In this document: in pieces, positions 42,171 through 50,996 of the stretch
Position numbering within the stretch: the stretch's first letter is position 1
How the letters are laid out: each line of letters starts with the position of its first letter
NCBI RefSeq assembly: GCF_002917095.1
Contig: NZ_PQGA01000013.1
Span: 62,001 to 126,000 of the forward strand
Direction: 5' to 3'
Source of the DNA: Paraburkholderia eburnea
GTDB lineage: Bacteria > Pseudomonadota > Gammaproteobacteria > Burkholderiales > Burkholderiaceae
Length of the DNA stretch: 64,000 nt
Made by a program: the position numbers and the translations under genes
The notes under the pieces: generated by a model
The model's input: the letters and a program-made list of their open reading frames with translations, nothing else
What the model was told of the DNA's origin: nothing
Database searches by the model: none

Positions 42171-43037
42171 TCAGCCTTCGGCGTGCCAGGGCGTGAGCTT
42201 GCGTTGCAGCGCGCGCAGGCCGAGTTCGAGCACGAGCGCGATAGCGCCAATCAGCAGGATGCCGGCGATCACGACATCGGTGACGAGAAAGCGCGACGCC
42301 GAATAGACCATGAAACCGAGGCCTCGCGTGGCGGCGATCAGTTCGGCGGCGACGAGCGTGGACCAGCCCGCGCCCAGCGCGATACGCACGCCGGTGAGGA
42401 TTTCCGGCAGGGCGCTTGGCAGTACCACGTGTACGAGCAATTGCAGGCGCGTGGCGCCGAGCGACTGCGCCGCCAGTATGCGGCTCTTCGCCACGCGATT
42501 CGCGCCCGCCGCAGTGGCGATGGCCAGCGGCGCAAAGATCGTGAAGTAGATCAGCAGCACCTTCGACAACTCGCCGATGCCGAACCAGATCACCATCAGC
42601 GGCAGATACGCGAGCGGCGGCACGGGGCGATAAAACTCGATGATGGGGTCGAGCACGCCGCGCGCGATGCGGCTCGTGGCGATGGCGATGCCCGCCGGAA
42701 TCGCGGTGACGAGCGCAAGCGCGAACGCCAGTGCGATGCGCGAAAGGCTGGCGGCCAGGTGCTGCGTGAGCGTGGCATCGTCGAAGCCGTCGGTATAGAG
42801 CCGCCCGAGCTTGCGCAGCACGGCCTCGGGCGTGGGCAGCAGCACGGGCGGCAGCCATTGCAGATGACTCGCGAGCCACCAGAGCGCCAGCAGCGAACCG
42901 AGCGTCGCCGCCGTCGCGGCGTGGCCCGCGTGAAAGCGCGGCGCATCGCGGCGTACTTGCTTAGGTGTACTGGGTTCGTGAGTGGCAGAGGTCGCGGGAG
43001 CGCCAAGCGTCGCCGTGGGGGAATCGTTGAGCGCCAT
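42171..43037 (-). CDS. tauC: Taurine/sulfonate ABC transporter permease
   Basis: A 288-residue BPD-type permease with a long soluble N-terminus (about 45 residues), six hydrophobic helices and the EAA loop (AAQSLGATRLQLLVHVVLPS, near residue 195), which docks the ATPase. LVAAELIAATRGLGFMVYSA is the conserved family region. It forms the inner-membrane channel with TauB. It starts 1 bp after tauB ends. It has only two internal Met and no Cys, low for a membrane protein. Confidence 0.92.
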   Translation of the reverse strand: MALNDSPTATLGAPATSATHEPSTPKQVRRDAPRFHAGHAATAATLGSLLALWWLASHLQWLPPVLLPTPEAVLRKLGRLYTDGFDDATLTQHLAASLSRIALAFALALVTAIPAGIAIATSRIARGVLDPIIEFYRPVPPLAYLPLMVIWFGIGELSKVLLIYFTIFAPLAIATAAGANRVAKSRILAAQSLGATRLQLLVHVVLPSALPEILTGVRIALGAGWSTLVAAELIAATRGLGFMVYSASRFLVTDVVIAGILLIGAIALVLELGLRALQRKLTPWHAEG

Positions 43038-43038
43038 G

Positions 43039-43821
43039 TCAGGCTCCTTCCGTTTCGCGCATCAACTGGTCGAGCAACTCCAGATGGATGGCGGTGAATG
43101 CCGGGTCGCTGCGGATCGAGCGCAGCGATTCGCCCTGCGCATAACGGCGCGCAAAATCGAGCCGATGACGCGCGACCACGCGGCCAGGACGCGGCGAGAG
43201 AATCAGCAACTCGGTCGATAGCAGCACGGCTTCCTCGATGCTGTGCGTGATGAGAAAAATGCCCTTGCTGGTCTGCTTCCAGACATCGAGCAGCAGGCTC
43301 TGCATGCGCTCGCGCGTGAGCGCATCGAGTGCGCCCAGCGGCTCGTCCATGAGCAGAAAGGCAGGGTCGGCGGCGAGTGCGCGTGCAAGGCCCACACGCT
43401 GACGCATGCCGCCCGAAATCTCGCCGATGCGGTGACGCTCGAAGCCGCCGAGCTTCACGAGATCGAGCACTTGCGCCGCGCGCTGCTCGCGCTGGGCGCG
43501 GCTCGCACCCTGCATGCGCAGGCCAAATGAGACGTTGTCGATCACGTTGAGCCACGGCATCAGCGCGTCGTCCTGGAAGACCACGCCGCGGCTCGCATGA
43601 GGCCCGTCGACGTTCGCGCCGTCCAGCGTGACCGTGCCCGAAGTGGGCTGCTGGAACCCGGCGAGCAGCGAGAGCAACGTGCTCTTGCCGCAACCCGATG
43701 CGCCCAGCGCCACGACGATCTCGCCGCTCTTCACCGACACCGACACGTCCTGCAACGCGGTGAGCGCACCGCGCGCGCTTTCGTAAATGACGCTGACGCG
43801 GTCTGCTTTCAGCTCCGCCAT
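43039..43821 (-). CDS. tauB: Taurine/sulfonate ABC transporter ATP-binding protein
   Basis: A 260-residue ABC ATPase. Walker A is GASGCGKST (near residue 40), the Q-loop is in VVFQDDALMPW, the signature is ISGGMRQRVGLARAL and Walker B is FLLMDEPLGALD, with the switch His in LITHSIEEA. MAELKADRVSVIYESARGAL is close to TauB/SsuB N-termini. It drives taurine import with TauA and TauC. Unlike TauA it keeps six internal Met and a Cys, in conserved catalytic positions, as expected for a low-abundance subunit. Confidence 0.93.
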   Translation of the reverse strand: MAELKADRVSVIYESARGALTALQDVSVSVKSGEIVVALGASGCGKSTLLSLLAGFQQPTSGTVTLDGANVDGPHASRGVVFQDDALMPWLNVIDNVSFGLRMQGASRAQREQRAAQVLDLVKLGGFERHRIGEISGGMRQRVGLARALAADPAFLLMDEPLGALDALTRERMQSLLLDVWKQTSKGIFLITHSIEEAVLLSTELLILSPRPGRVVARHRLDFARRYAQGESLRSIRSDPAFTAIHLELLDQLMRETEGA

Positions 43822-43870
43822 GTTCGACTCCCTGGGCGCGCGCGGCGCGCCCGTTATGCACTCAATCAGG

Positions 43871-44872
43871 TTACTTTGCCGCCGCGACGTAACGCGGCGT
43901 GATCGAGGCGCTGTAATCGGGCAGCGCCTGATCGATCTTCTTCTGCTCTTCGAGGAAGCGCGCGGTCGCGGCCACGGCCTTCGCGGTGCCGCCGCCGAGC
44001 AGCGCCGGCGAGCGCTGCTCCGCTGCATCGGGATATTGATTGCCCGCGAGCAGTTGCGGCACGTCGGCAGGGCTTGCGCCGGAAAGCTTCGCGATCGCCG
44101 CCACCTGCGCCGAAGCGGGCGTCCAGCCCTTGCCATTGGCGCGATAGTCGGAAATCGCATTGAGCGTCACACCCACGAACTTCTGCACGAACTCAGGATG
44201 CGCCTGCGCGAAGTCCTTGCGCACGGCCCAGAGATCGAACGTGGGCGAGCCCCACTTGCCGACCTGCGCCGAATCCACCAGCACGTGGCCGCTTTCGCGC
44301 GCCTTGCCGAGCGCCGGGTCCCACGTATAGGCGGCGTCGATTTCGCCGCGCGACCAGGCCGCGACGGTTTCGGTCGGCCCCAGATTGACGATATGGACCT
44401 GATCCGGCTTGATGCCCCAATGCTTGAGGGCGGCCAGCAGGCTGTAATGCGCGGTGGACACGAACGGCGTGGCAATCGTCTTGCCGATCAGATCCTGCGG
44501 CTTGTCGATATGCGCGCCATTGCGCACGACCAGCGCTTCCGAGCCGCCCGTGAGCGCGTTGAGCACGACGGCCTCGACCGGCACGCCGCGGCTCACGGCG
44601 GCGGCGAACGGGCTCGAACCCACGTCGCCGATCTGGATGTCACCCGAAGCGAGCGCGGCGACAATATCCGCGCCGGTGTCGAAGCGCCGCCAGTTGATGG
44701 TCCAGCCCGTGGCTTTTTCGTAAGCGGCGCTGGCCTGCGCGAGCTTGGCCGGATCGGCGCCGTATTGATAGGCGATGTTGACGGTTTCCGCGCGCGCCGT
44801 CGTGCCGTGCGCGACGAGCAGCGCGAGTGCCGCGGGGGCGGCGATAGCCTGAATGAGTTGTTTGAGTTTCAT
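43871..44872 (-). CDS. tauA: Taurine-binding periplasmic protein
   Basis: A 333-residue solute-binding protein with a signal peptide (first 28 residues, cleavage near ARA-ET). VNIAYQYGADPAKLAQA, SGDIQIGDVGSSPFAAAVSR and STAHYSLLAALKHWGIKPDQ agree closely with E. coli TauA as I recall it. It captures taurine in the periplasm for TauBC. It contains no Cys and no Met beyond the initiator, so making large amounts costs almost no sulfur. A degenerate sulfur-type promoter (site E) lies about 65 bp upstream. No tauD is adjacent. Confidence 0.94.
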   Translation of the reverse strand: MKLKQLIQAIAAPAALALLVAHGTTARAETVNIAYQYGADPAKLAQASAAYEKATGWTINWRRFDTGADIVAALASGDIQIGDVGSSPFAAAVSRGVPVEAVVLNALTGGSEALVVRNGAHIDKPQDLIGKTIATPFVSTAHYSLLAALKHWGIKPDQVHIVNLGPTETVAAWSRGEIDAAYTWDPALGKARESGHVLVDSAQVGKWGSPTFDLWAVRKDFAQAHPEFVQKFVGVTLNAISDYRANGKGWTPASAQVAAIAKLSGASPADVPQLLAGNQYPDAAEQRSPALLGGGTAKAVAATARFLEEQKKIDQALPDYSASITPRYVAAAK

Positions 44873-44938
44873 GTTAGATAGCGTCCCGTATGTTGTAGGT
44901 AACTGGTGTTCACGCGTTGTTCGATAAGAGATGTGGAC

Positions 44939-44990
44939 AGCTTAGCGTCGGCGCTGCGTGGCACGAACGAAGCAAACGTGCATTGCATAT
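44939..44990 (-). promoter_or_regulatory. Candidate tauA promoter with degenerate sulfur-type box (site E)
   Basis: On the minus strand ATATGC begins at 44990 and TAAGCT begins at 44944, exactly the 46-base spacing seen at the three strong sites. The second half-site and the -35 (TTCGTG) are poor, so this is a weak candidate. Its position before tauA fits. Confidence 0.4.
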
Positions 44991-45031
44991 GCGCTGTCGC
45001 GTTAGAACGGATTGGAGCGGAATAGAGCGGC

Positions 45032-46189
45032 TCAGAACGAATGGCGCATGCCGATGCGCACATCCGCCTGAGTGGACGTGCTCGACGGCGCGAAGCTATA
45101 GCCGATCACAGCGTCCACGCCCTGCGAAGCCTTGAGCCAGTCGCCCGACACATAGACGTCAGTGCGTTTGGACAGCAGGTAATGGAGGCCGGCCGAAAGC
45201 TGGTTCCAGTGATGGCCTTCGAAATGCGTGTACTGGTAGCCGCCGATGGCGCTGAATGCGGGCGTGATCTGCCAGTCCGCGCCGCCTTCCGCGACCTGCA
45301 TGTGCGAGCTGTTGCCGAAGGCCTTGATGGTCGTATACGTATAGTTGCCCATCAGCGTGACGGTACCGATTGCGTAGCTCGTGCCCACGCCGAAGGTGCC
45401 CTGGCGATCCACCGGGAAGCTGGTGCTGGAATAGAGATCGGTGACGGCGCCCGTGGCGGCATTGACGCTCACGGTCGGGCGGCCCAGGAACGTGCGTGTG
45501 CCGATCATCGCGTAAGGGTCGAATGCGTAGATGCCGCTGGGATTGTTCAACTGCGTATAGGCCGCGCCGAGCGTGAAGCTGCCGCGCGCGAAATGCGCGC
45601 CCACGCTATAGGCGCTGTTCTCGTGGAAATTGCCGGCCACATTGCCGAACGACCACATGCCGCCGAACGTGAAGCCGCCGAATTCCCTCGAAAGAAACTT
45701 GACCGAGTTCGGCAGGCGGTCGCCGTTGAAGCGGTCGAAGTCGCCCTGATGAATCGCATAGCCGCTGCCCCATGCGCTGATGTTGTAGGCGTAGACCATT
45801 TCCTCAGTCATGTCGAGCTGGTCGCCGAACGACAGCGTGCCCCATTGATTCGACAGACCGACATAGGCCTGGCGGCCGAATTCGGCGCCACCGAACCCAC
45901 TCTGGCCGTTGCCGAGATGAAAGCCATTTTCCAGCACGAATACCGCTGAAAGTCCGCCGCCCAGGTCTTCGGTGCCCTTGATGCCCCAGCGGTTGCCGTA
46001 GGAAACGCCGTCGCTGAATTCGACCAGATGCGAGCCGCCGCTATTGCTGACATAAGTGACGCCGGCGTCGAGAATGCCGTAAAGCGTCACGCTGCTTTGC
46101 GCGTGAGCGAGCGGCGCGGCGGCGAACGCGACCAGGGCGGCGATGGCGCGCAGTGCGGGCGAGAGGAGGATCGTTTTTCTTGTTTGCAT
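45032..46189 (-). CDS. Outer-membrane porin (Burkholderia OmpC type)
   Basis: A 385-residue porin with signal peptide (cleavage near AHA-QSS, residue 31). SVTLYGILDAGVTYVSNSGG is the first strand and MRHSF the terminal strand with final Phe. I placed the start at 46189 (MQTRKTILLSP), since the open frame upstream is not signal-like. Located between the taurine genes and the choline-sulfate regulator, it may admit sulfonates or sulfate esters, an inference from context. About seven internal Met show it is not sulfur-depleted, which may argue against strict membership of the starvation regulon. Confidence 0.92.
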   Translation of the reverse strand: MQTRKTILLSPALRAIAALVAFAAAPLAHAQSSVTLYGILDAGVTYVSNSGGSHLVEFSDGVSYGNRWGIKGTEDLGGGLSAVFVLENGFHLGNGQSGFGGAEFGRQAYVGLSNQWGTLSFGDQLDMTEEMVYAYNISAWGSGYAIHQGDFDRFNGDRLPNSVKFLSREFGGFTFGGMWSFGNVAGNFHENSAYSVGAHFARGSFTLGAAYTQLNNPSGIYAFDPYAMIGTRTFLGRPTVSVNAATGAVTDLYSSTSFPVDRQGTFGVGTSYAIGTVTLMGNYTYTTIKAFGNSSHMQVAEGGADWQITPAFSAIGGYQYTHFEGHHWNQLSAGLHYLLSKRTDVYVSGDWLKASQGVDAVIGYSFAPSSTSTQADVRIGMRHSF

Positions 46190-46387
46190 GGTGTGGGCGT
46201 GTGGTAGGCAAGAGTGCCATCGCGTCAGGTCGAATCGCTTTATCAGTCGATGGAATAAGCGTATTCCCGCAAGTGATTTGCAATCCGAACTATTGCGCGT
46301 GACCGGACAGACATTCGAGTCGCCACTATCGCCCACGGGTATCGCGCCCGTGAAGACACCGCTGCGTTATTCGGTCATAACGCGCGC

Positions 46388-47362
46388 TTATGCAAGCGCT
46401 TCGGTTTCGCAGACGCTGAAGAGCCAGCGGCGAAAGCGCTGCACCGCAGGCGCTTCGGGGCGCGCGGGCGGACGCACGAGAAAGTAGCCGCGCTCGGTCG
46501 TGACGGGCGCATCCAGCAAACGCACGAGCAGCCCCTTGTCGAGCAGATCGTCGACGAGCGGCGTCCAGCCCAGCGCCACGCCATGCCCAAGCAGCGCCGC
46601 CTGAATCACCAGCGAATAGCTGTTGAAGGTGGCGCTGCACGCGGCTTCGGGCGGCGGCAGGGCGTGTGCCGCAAACCAAGCATCCCACGAGAGCCAGCGC
46701 GACGGCTGCAGCGCATGGACATGAAGCAGCGGCAGATCGGCCATGTCGCGCGCCCCTTCGACATGGCGATGCGCGGCGGCAAACGCGGGCGAGCAGACCG
46801 GCGTGACCTGCTCCGCGAACAGGCGCGTGGAGGTGCAGGGTTTCCAGTTGCCGTCGCCGAATGCGATGGCCACGTCCGCGCGGTCGCTTCGCGGATCGAA
46901 GACGGCCTGTGAGGTGACGATATGGACGTCGAGCGTGGGCATCGCATGTTTGAGCGATGCGAGGCGCGGCATCAGCCAGTAGGCGGCGAAGCCCGGATCG
47001 GTGAGGATCGTGAGCACGTTATCCGTGCGGCTTGCGCGGATACCGGCGGCCGTGGCGCGGATCGTCTCCAGGCTCGTGCGGACCGTATCGAACAGCCGTT
47101 CGCCTTCGGCTGTGAGCGTCACGCCGCGATGGCCGCGCGCGAACAGCGGCGCGCCCAGATCCGCTTCTAGCTGCACGATGCGCTGGCTCACGGCGGGCTG
47201 CGTGGTGCCCAGCTCGCGCGCGGCGGCGGTGAAGCTTTTCAGCCGCGCGGCCGATTCGAAGGCGAGCAGCGCCTGCATCGGCGGCAGCCGGTCTTGAGCC
47301 GTTTCACGCGCGGCGCGCAAGGGTTGGGCGAGATTCGCGGTCATGTCGATGGCGGTATTCAT
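46388..47362 (-). CDS. LysR-family regulator of choline-sulfate utilisation
   Basis: A 324-residue LysR protein. A 30-residue lead precedes the helix-turn-helix (LLAFESAARLKSFTAAAREL, then QPAVSQRIVQLEADLGAPLF), as in GcvA-like members. It diverges from the choline-sulfatase gene across 159 bp that contain a perfect palindrome. LysR proteins in this position are classed as choline sulfate utilisation regulators. Cys are few but Met are normal. Effector (choline sulfate or choline) inferred. Confidence 0.86.
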   Translation of the reverse strand: MNTAIDMTANLAQPLRAARETAQDRLPPMQALLAFESAARLKSFTAAARELGTTQPAVSQRIVQLEADLGAPLFARGHRGVTLTAEGERLFDTVRTSLETIRATAAGIRASRTDNVLTILTDPGFAAYWLMPRLASLKHAMPTLDVHIVTSQAVFDPRSDRADVAIAFGDGNWKPCTSTRLFAEQVTPVCSPAFAAAHRHVEGARDMADLPLLHVHALQPSRWLSWDAWFAAHALPPPEAACSATFNSYSLVIQAALLGHGVALGWTPLVDDLLDKGLLVRLLDAPVTTERGYFLVRPPARPEAPAVQRFRRWLFSVCETEALA

Positions 47363-47411
47363 GGGGCAGGCTTTCGAGGCATGACGGATCGCGCGTGCAT
47401 TTGCCGCGTTT

Positions 47412-47429
47412 GCTTATGTGCTCATAAGC
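47412..47429. promoter_or_regulatory. Palindromic LysR box between the regulator and betC
   Basis: GCTTATG (47412-47418) and CATAAGC (47423-47429) are perfect inverted copies around 4 bp and contain the T-N11-A pattern of LysR sites twice. It lies midway in the divergent promoter region, 50 bp from the regulator start and 93 bp from betC. Confidence 0.6.
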
Positions 47430-47521
47430 GTGCAAGGGGTTCACGCCGTCGTGCCCGCTGACCTAAGGTGTCACAGGAAGCATCCTGCAATCGTAATCGT
47501 TCATTCTATCGACGCCTGCTC

Positions 47522-49060
47522 ATGGCTCATAACGCGAAACCGAATATCCTTATCCTCATGGGCGATCAGGTCACGCCAGCCGCGCTGCGCGCCTATGGCA
47601 ACCCGGTGTCGAAGACGCCGCGCATCGACAAGCTCGCGCGCGAAGGCGTCGTGTTCGACTCCGCCTATTGCGCCAGCCCGCTGTGCGCGCCCTCTCGCTA
47701 TGCGCTGATGGCGGGTAGCCTGCCTTCGCGCATCGGCGCCTATGACAACGCCGCCGAGCTGCCCGCGCAGACGCTCACGTTCGCGCACTATCTGCGCGAA
47801 GCCGGCTACCGCACCGCGCTTTCCGGCAAGATGCACTTCTGCGGCCCGGATCAGTTGCACGGTTTCGAAACCCGCCTCACCACCGATATCTATCCCGCCG
47901 ATTTCGGCTGGGTGCCGGACTGGTCCGATCCGCAACGTCGCCAGAGCTGGTATCACAACATGAGTTCCGTGCTCGACGCGGGACCCTGCGTGCGCACGAA
48001 CCAGCTCGATTTCGACGATGAAGTGGGCTATACGGTGCGTCAGCATCTGTTCGATGTCGCGCGCGATCAGGCCAGCGGCAAGGACGCGCGGCCCTTCCTG
48101 ACGGTCGCGTCGTTTACGCATCCGCACGATCCTTATGCGATTGCCCGCGAATACTGGGATCTTTACGAAGGCGAGGAAATCGATTTGCCGAAGGTGACGC
48201 TCGGCTTCGAGGAGAGCGACCCGCATTCGCGCCGCCTACGCGAAGCCTGCGAGATCGACCGCGAGCCGATCCGGCCCGAGCATGTGCGCCGCGCGCGGCG
48301 TGCCTATTACGGCGCGCTTTCGTATCTCGACGCCCAATTCGGCGCGATCCTCGATACGCTGGATGCCACGGGCCTGGCCGACAACACCATCGTGATCTTC
48401 ACCGCGGATCACGGCGATATGCTCGGCGAGCGCGGCCTCTGGTACAAGATGACGTTTTTTGAAGGCGCCGCGCGCGTGCCGCTGATCGTGCATGCGCCGG
48501 GCCGTTTCGCGCCGGCGCGTGTTCGGGCATCGGTCTCGCATGTCGATCTCTTGCCGACACTCGTGGAAATGGCGACGGGCGAGCGACGCGCCAATTGGCC
48601 CGATGCGATCGACGGGCGCAGCCTCGTGCCGCATCTGCAGGCGCAATCGGCCCACGACGAAGCGATTGGCGAATATCTGGGCGAGGGCGCGCTCGCGCCG
48701 ATCGTGATGATTCGCCGCGAGCGTTACAAGTACGTCTATTCGCCGGTGGACCCTGAGCAGCTATTCGATCTGCAAGACGATCCGCTGGAATTGCGCAATC
48801 TCGCGAGACATCCTTTGCACGAGCCGCGCTGTGCGCAGTTCCGTGCGGAAGTCGCGCGCAGATGGAATCTCGACGCGTTGCACGAGGCCGTGCTGGCCAG
48901 TCAGCGCCGCCGCAGCTTTCATTTTCGCGCCACGCGCCAGGGCCGCATCGAACACTGGGACTGGCAGCCACGCGCCGCCGCAAGCGAGCGCTATATCCGC
49001 AGTCACCTGGAGCTCGACTCGCTCGAGGAAAACGCGCGCTTTCCGCGCGTCAAGCCTTGA
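47522..49060 (+). CDS. betC: Choline-sulfatase
   Basis: A 512-residue type I sulfatase. The Cys converted to formylglycine is Cys55 in SPLCAPSRYALMAG (C-x-P-S-R). Metal ligands fit NILILMGDQ (Asp near residue 14) and TADHGDMLGERG near residue 300. It splits choline-O-sulfate into choline and sulfate, giving both a sulfur source and a compatible-solute precursor. ATG 47522 gives the family N-terminus. The gene ends 15 bp from the converging sulfonate-binding gene with no obvious terminator between them. No betA/betB is adjacent, which favours sulfur scavenging over osmoprotection here. Confidence 0.92.
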   Translation: MAHNAKPNILILMGDQVTPAALRAYGNPVSKTPRIDKLAREGVVFDSAYCASPLCAPSRYALMAGSLPSRIGAYDNAAELPAQTLTFAHYLREAGYRTALSGKMHFCGPDQLHGFETRLTTDIYPADFGWVPDWSDPQRRQSWYHNMSSVLDAGPCVRTNQLDFDDEVGYTVRQHLFDVARDQASGKDARPFLTVASFTHPHDPYAIAREYWDLYEGEEIDLPKVTLGFEESDPHSRRLREACEIDREPIRPEHVRRARRAYYGALSYLDAQFGAILDTLDATGLADNTIVIFTADHGDMLGERGLWYKMTFFEGAARVPLIVHAPGRFAPARVRASVSHVDLLPTLVEMATGERRANWPDAIDGRSLVPHLQAQSAHDEAIGEYLGEGALAPIVMIRRERYKYVYSPVDPEQLFDLQDDPLELRNLARHPLHEPRCAQFRAEVARRWNLDALHEAVLASQRRRSFHFRATRQGRIEHWDWQPRAAASERYIRSHLELDSLEENARFPRVKP

Positions 49061-49075
49061 GCGAAGGTGGCAAGA

Positions 49076-50089
49076 TCAGGCTGCGTCCCAACGCGCGTCG
49101 GCGACGACCAGCTTCTTCGGAATCAGCTTGAGATCGGTGAAGGTGTCGGCGATCTGCTGCTGATACGCGAAGGTGGCCGCGTCTAGCGGGCGCACGCCGA
49201 ACGTCGTGCGTTTGAGCGCGACTTCGAGCGTGCCGGCATCGAGCCCCACCAGCGGTGAGAGTTGCGAAGCCACGCTCGCGATATTGGCGCGCGCATAGTT
49301 GTCCACGGCGGCGATTTCGTCGAGCAGCGCATGCACGATCGGGGCGTGCGCGGCGGCGAACTTGCGGCCCGCGAGATAGTACTGCGTGTTGTTCACGAGG
49401 CCTTCGCCGGTCGCGATGGCGCGCGCGTTCGCCTGACGCTCGATCGCGGCGAAGTAGGGGTCCCAGATCGCCCATGCGTCCACACTGCGGCTCGTGAAGG
49501 CCGCACGCGCATCGGCGGGCGCGAGATAGACGGGCTGGATATCGTCATAGCGCAGATTCGCTTTCTTGAGCGCTTCGACCAGCAGGTAATGCACGTTCGA
49601 GCCGCGATTGAGCGCGACGCGCTTGCCGCGCAGATCGGCCACCGTGCGGATCGGCGAGTCCTGTTGCACGACGATGGCCTCGGCGCGCGGCGCAGGCGGC
49701 TCGCTGCCGATATAGACGAAATCCACGCCGCCTGCCTGCGCGAAGATCGGCGGCGTTTCGCCCACGGTGCCCACATCGACGGCGCCTGCGTTGAGGCCCT
49801 CCAGCAATTGCGGGCCGCCCGGGAATTCAAGCCATTGCACGGTGAAGCCGGCGGACGCGAGGCGCTTCTCCAGCGTTTTCTGAGCCTTCAGGACAACGAA
49901 GTTCCCATACTTCTGGTAGCCGACGCGCAGCACCTTGGCGTCGTCCGCGCGCGCCGCGCTGCTGCCGAGCGCAGCAGCGAGCGCACCCGCCGTTGCGGTG
50001 ACGCCGCGTAAGGCACCCGCCGCGCCGGCTTTAAGGAGCAGACGGCGCGTGTCATTCGCGCCGTGGCGATCGTGCAAAGGTTTCGACAT
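49076..50089 (-). CDS. ssuA: Aliphatic sulfonate-binding protein, orphan
   Basis: A 337-residue SsuA-type solute-binding protein. The N-terminus (NDTRRLLLKAGAAGAL) looks like a twin-arginine signal, with cleavage near ARA-DD. LRVGYQKYGNFVVLKAQKTL and GGPQLLEGLNAGAVDVGTVG are typical SsuA segments. It would deliver alkanesulfonates or sulfate esters to an ABC transporter, but no ssuB/ssuC lies next to it, so it may share TauBC or a distant permease. It contains no Cys and no internal Met. ATG 50089 is preferred; the frame extends 14 residues further. Confidence 0.9.
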   Translation of the reverse strand: MSKPLHDRHGANDTRRLLLKAGAAGALRGVTATAGALAAALGSSAARADDAKVLRVGYQKYGNFVVLKAQKTLEKRLASAGFTVQWLEFPGGPQLLEGLNAGAVDVGTVGETPPIFAQAGGVDFVYIGSEPPAPRAEAIVVQQDSPIRTVADLRGKRVALNRGSNVHYLLVEALKKANLRYDDIQPVYLAPADARAAFTSRSVDAWAIWDPYFAAIERQANARAIATGEGLVNNTQYYLAGRKFAAAHAPIVHALLDEIAAVDNYARANIASVASQLSPLVGLDAGTLEVALKRTTFGVRPLDAATFAYQQQIADTFTDLKLIPKKLVVADARWDAA

Positions 50090-50224
50090 CGTAGTGTGGC
50101 CTTGAAAGGGATAGCGCAAGCGTGCATGCACGGCGAACGCGCATGATGCTCGGCGAGGCGCGCGCCGGTCAACGAATCCCTTCGAAGATTTTCTGCTACG
50201 TATTTCGCGTGGGGGAAATAAGAG

Positions 50225-50245
50225 GAACAGGTCGCCTGTTCAGGC
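50225..50245. promoter_or_regulatory. Overlapping palindromes upstream of ssuA
   Basis: GAACAGG (50225-50231) and CCTGTTC (50235-50241) form a perfect inverted repeat with a 3-bp centre, and GCCTG-TT-CAGGC (50234-50245) forms a second one that overlaps it. They lie about 136 bp upstream of the ssuA start in a 235-bp gap. Operator or alternative RNA hairpins are possible. Confidence 0.4.
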
Positions 50246-50324
50246 ATTCGTCATATAAAACGAGCAATCGCCGACGAGCCGCGAAGCGCTGGTGCGCCAA
50301 GGGGCCGTCGCGACGCACCGCAAT

Positions 50325-50744
50325 TCAATCGTCGAACGTACCTTGATATTCCTGCGCAGCATCCTTGCGTGTATTCATCTCGAACATCACGCCGCCCGGT
50401 GCGCGGCAGAAAAAGCGCGAACCCCGCCCGTTATTGAATATCGCCGTCTCCATCTGCACGCCTTCGGCCTTGAATCGCGCGTAAAGCGCCTGCACGGCTT
50501 CGAGGTCCGGCAGTTCGAAGCCGAGGTGGAAATTCTTCGGCCACGCGGGCGCGTCGGCGCCAGCATGATCGATCACGACGTCATAGCCGGGACGCTTGAG
50601 GATATACGAGCGATCCCAACTGCCCGCGATCGTGAAGCCCAGATATCGCTCGAAAAAAGCCGCCGTGGCTTCGGTATTGGCCGAGGGAAAGCTCAGGTGA
50701 TTGAGCTTCATGGCCTGAATGACGTGTTGAGTTGCATCGCTCAT
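50325..50744 (-). CDS. VOC family protein (glyoxalase-like, single domain pair)
   Basis: A 139-residue protein of the vicinal oxygen chelate fold. MKLNHLSFPSANTEATAAFF begins the first unit with a metal His, KNFHLGFELPDLEAVQAL the second, and the end has PGGVMFEMN with a ligand Glu, the normal metal set. Its substrate is unknown; many such proteins are glyoxalases or antibiotic-resistance proteins. The start could be ATG 50744 or ATG 50711. The 252-bp gap upstream holds nothing I can identify. Met/Cys content is normal. Confidence 0.8.
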   Translation of the reverse strand: MSDATQHVIQAMKLNHLSFPSANTEATAAFFERYLGFTIAGSWDRSYILKRPGYDVVIDHAGADAPAWPKNFHLGFELPDLEAVQALYARFKAEGVQMETAIFNNGRGSRFFCRAPGGVMFEMNTRKDAAQEYQGTFDD

Positions 50745-50996
50745 TTTCTGTCTCGCTTGCAGTGGCAGCGGCCCGATGCCGTGCCTTCCAGTGAGAACAG
50801 AATAAGAGAATCGAGCGCGTGCGGATACTCGCATTGCGGGCCGCTCAGGAACGAGCGCGAGGCCCGGCCCGGCGGGCGTTTGCGCGCGATGAGGGAGCGG
50901 GCGGGAGACGGGTGCTCGCGTTTGATACGACGCGATTTGCTGCGGATGGCGTATCCAGCCCGGCATAGCCGGGCCGTAATCCAGATACCTGGTGCG

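Noticed and set aside
50090..50324. Sulfur-type promoter upstream of the sulfur-free ssuA gene
   Set aside because: I looked for the ATAWCG-N11-CGTTAT layout and found no match with a -10 at the right distance; only other palindromes are present.
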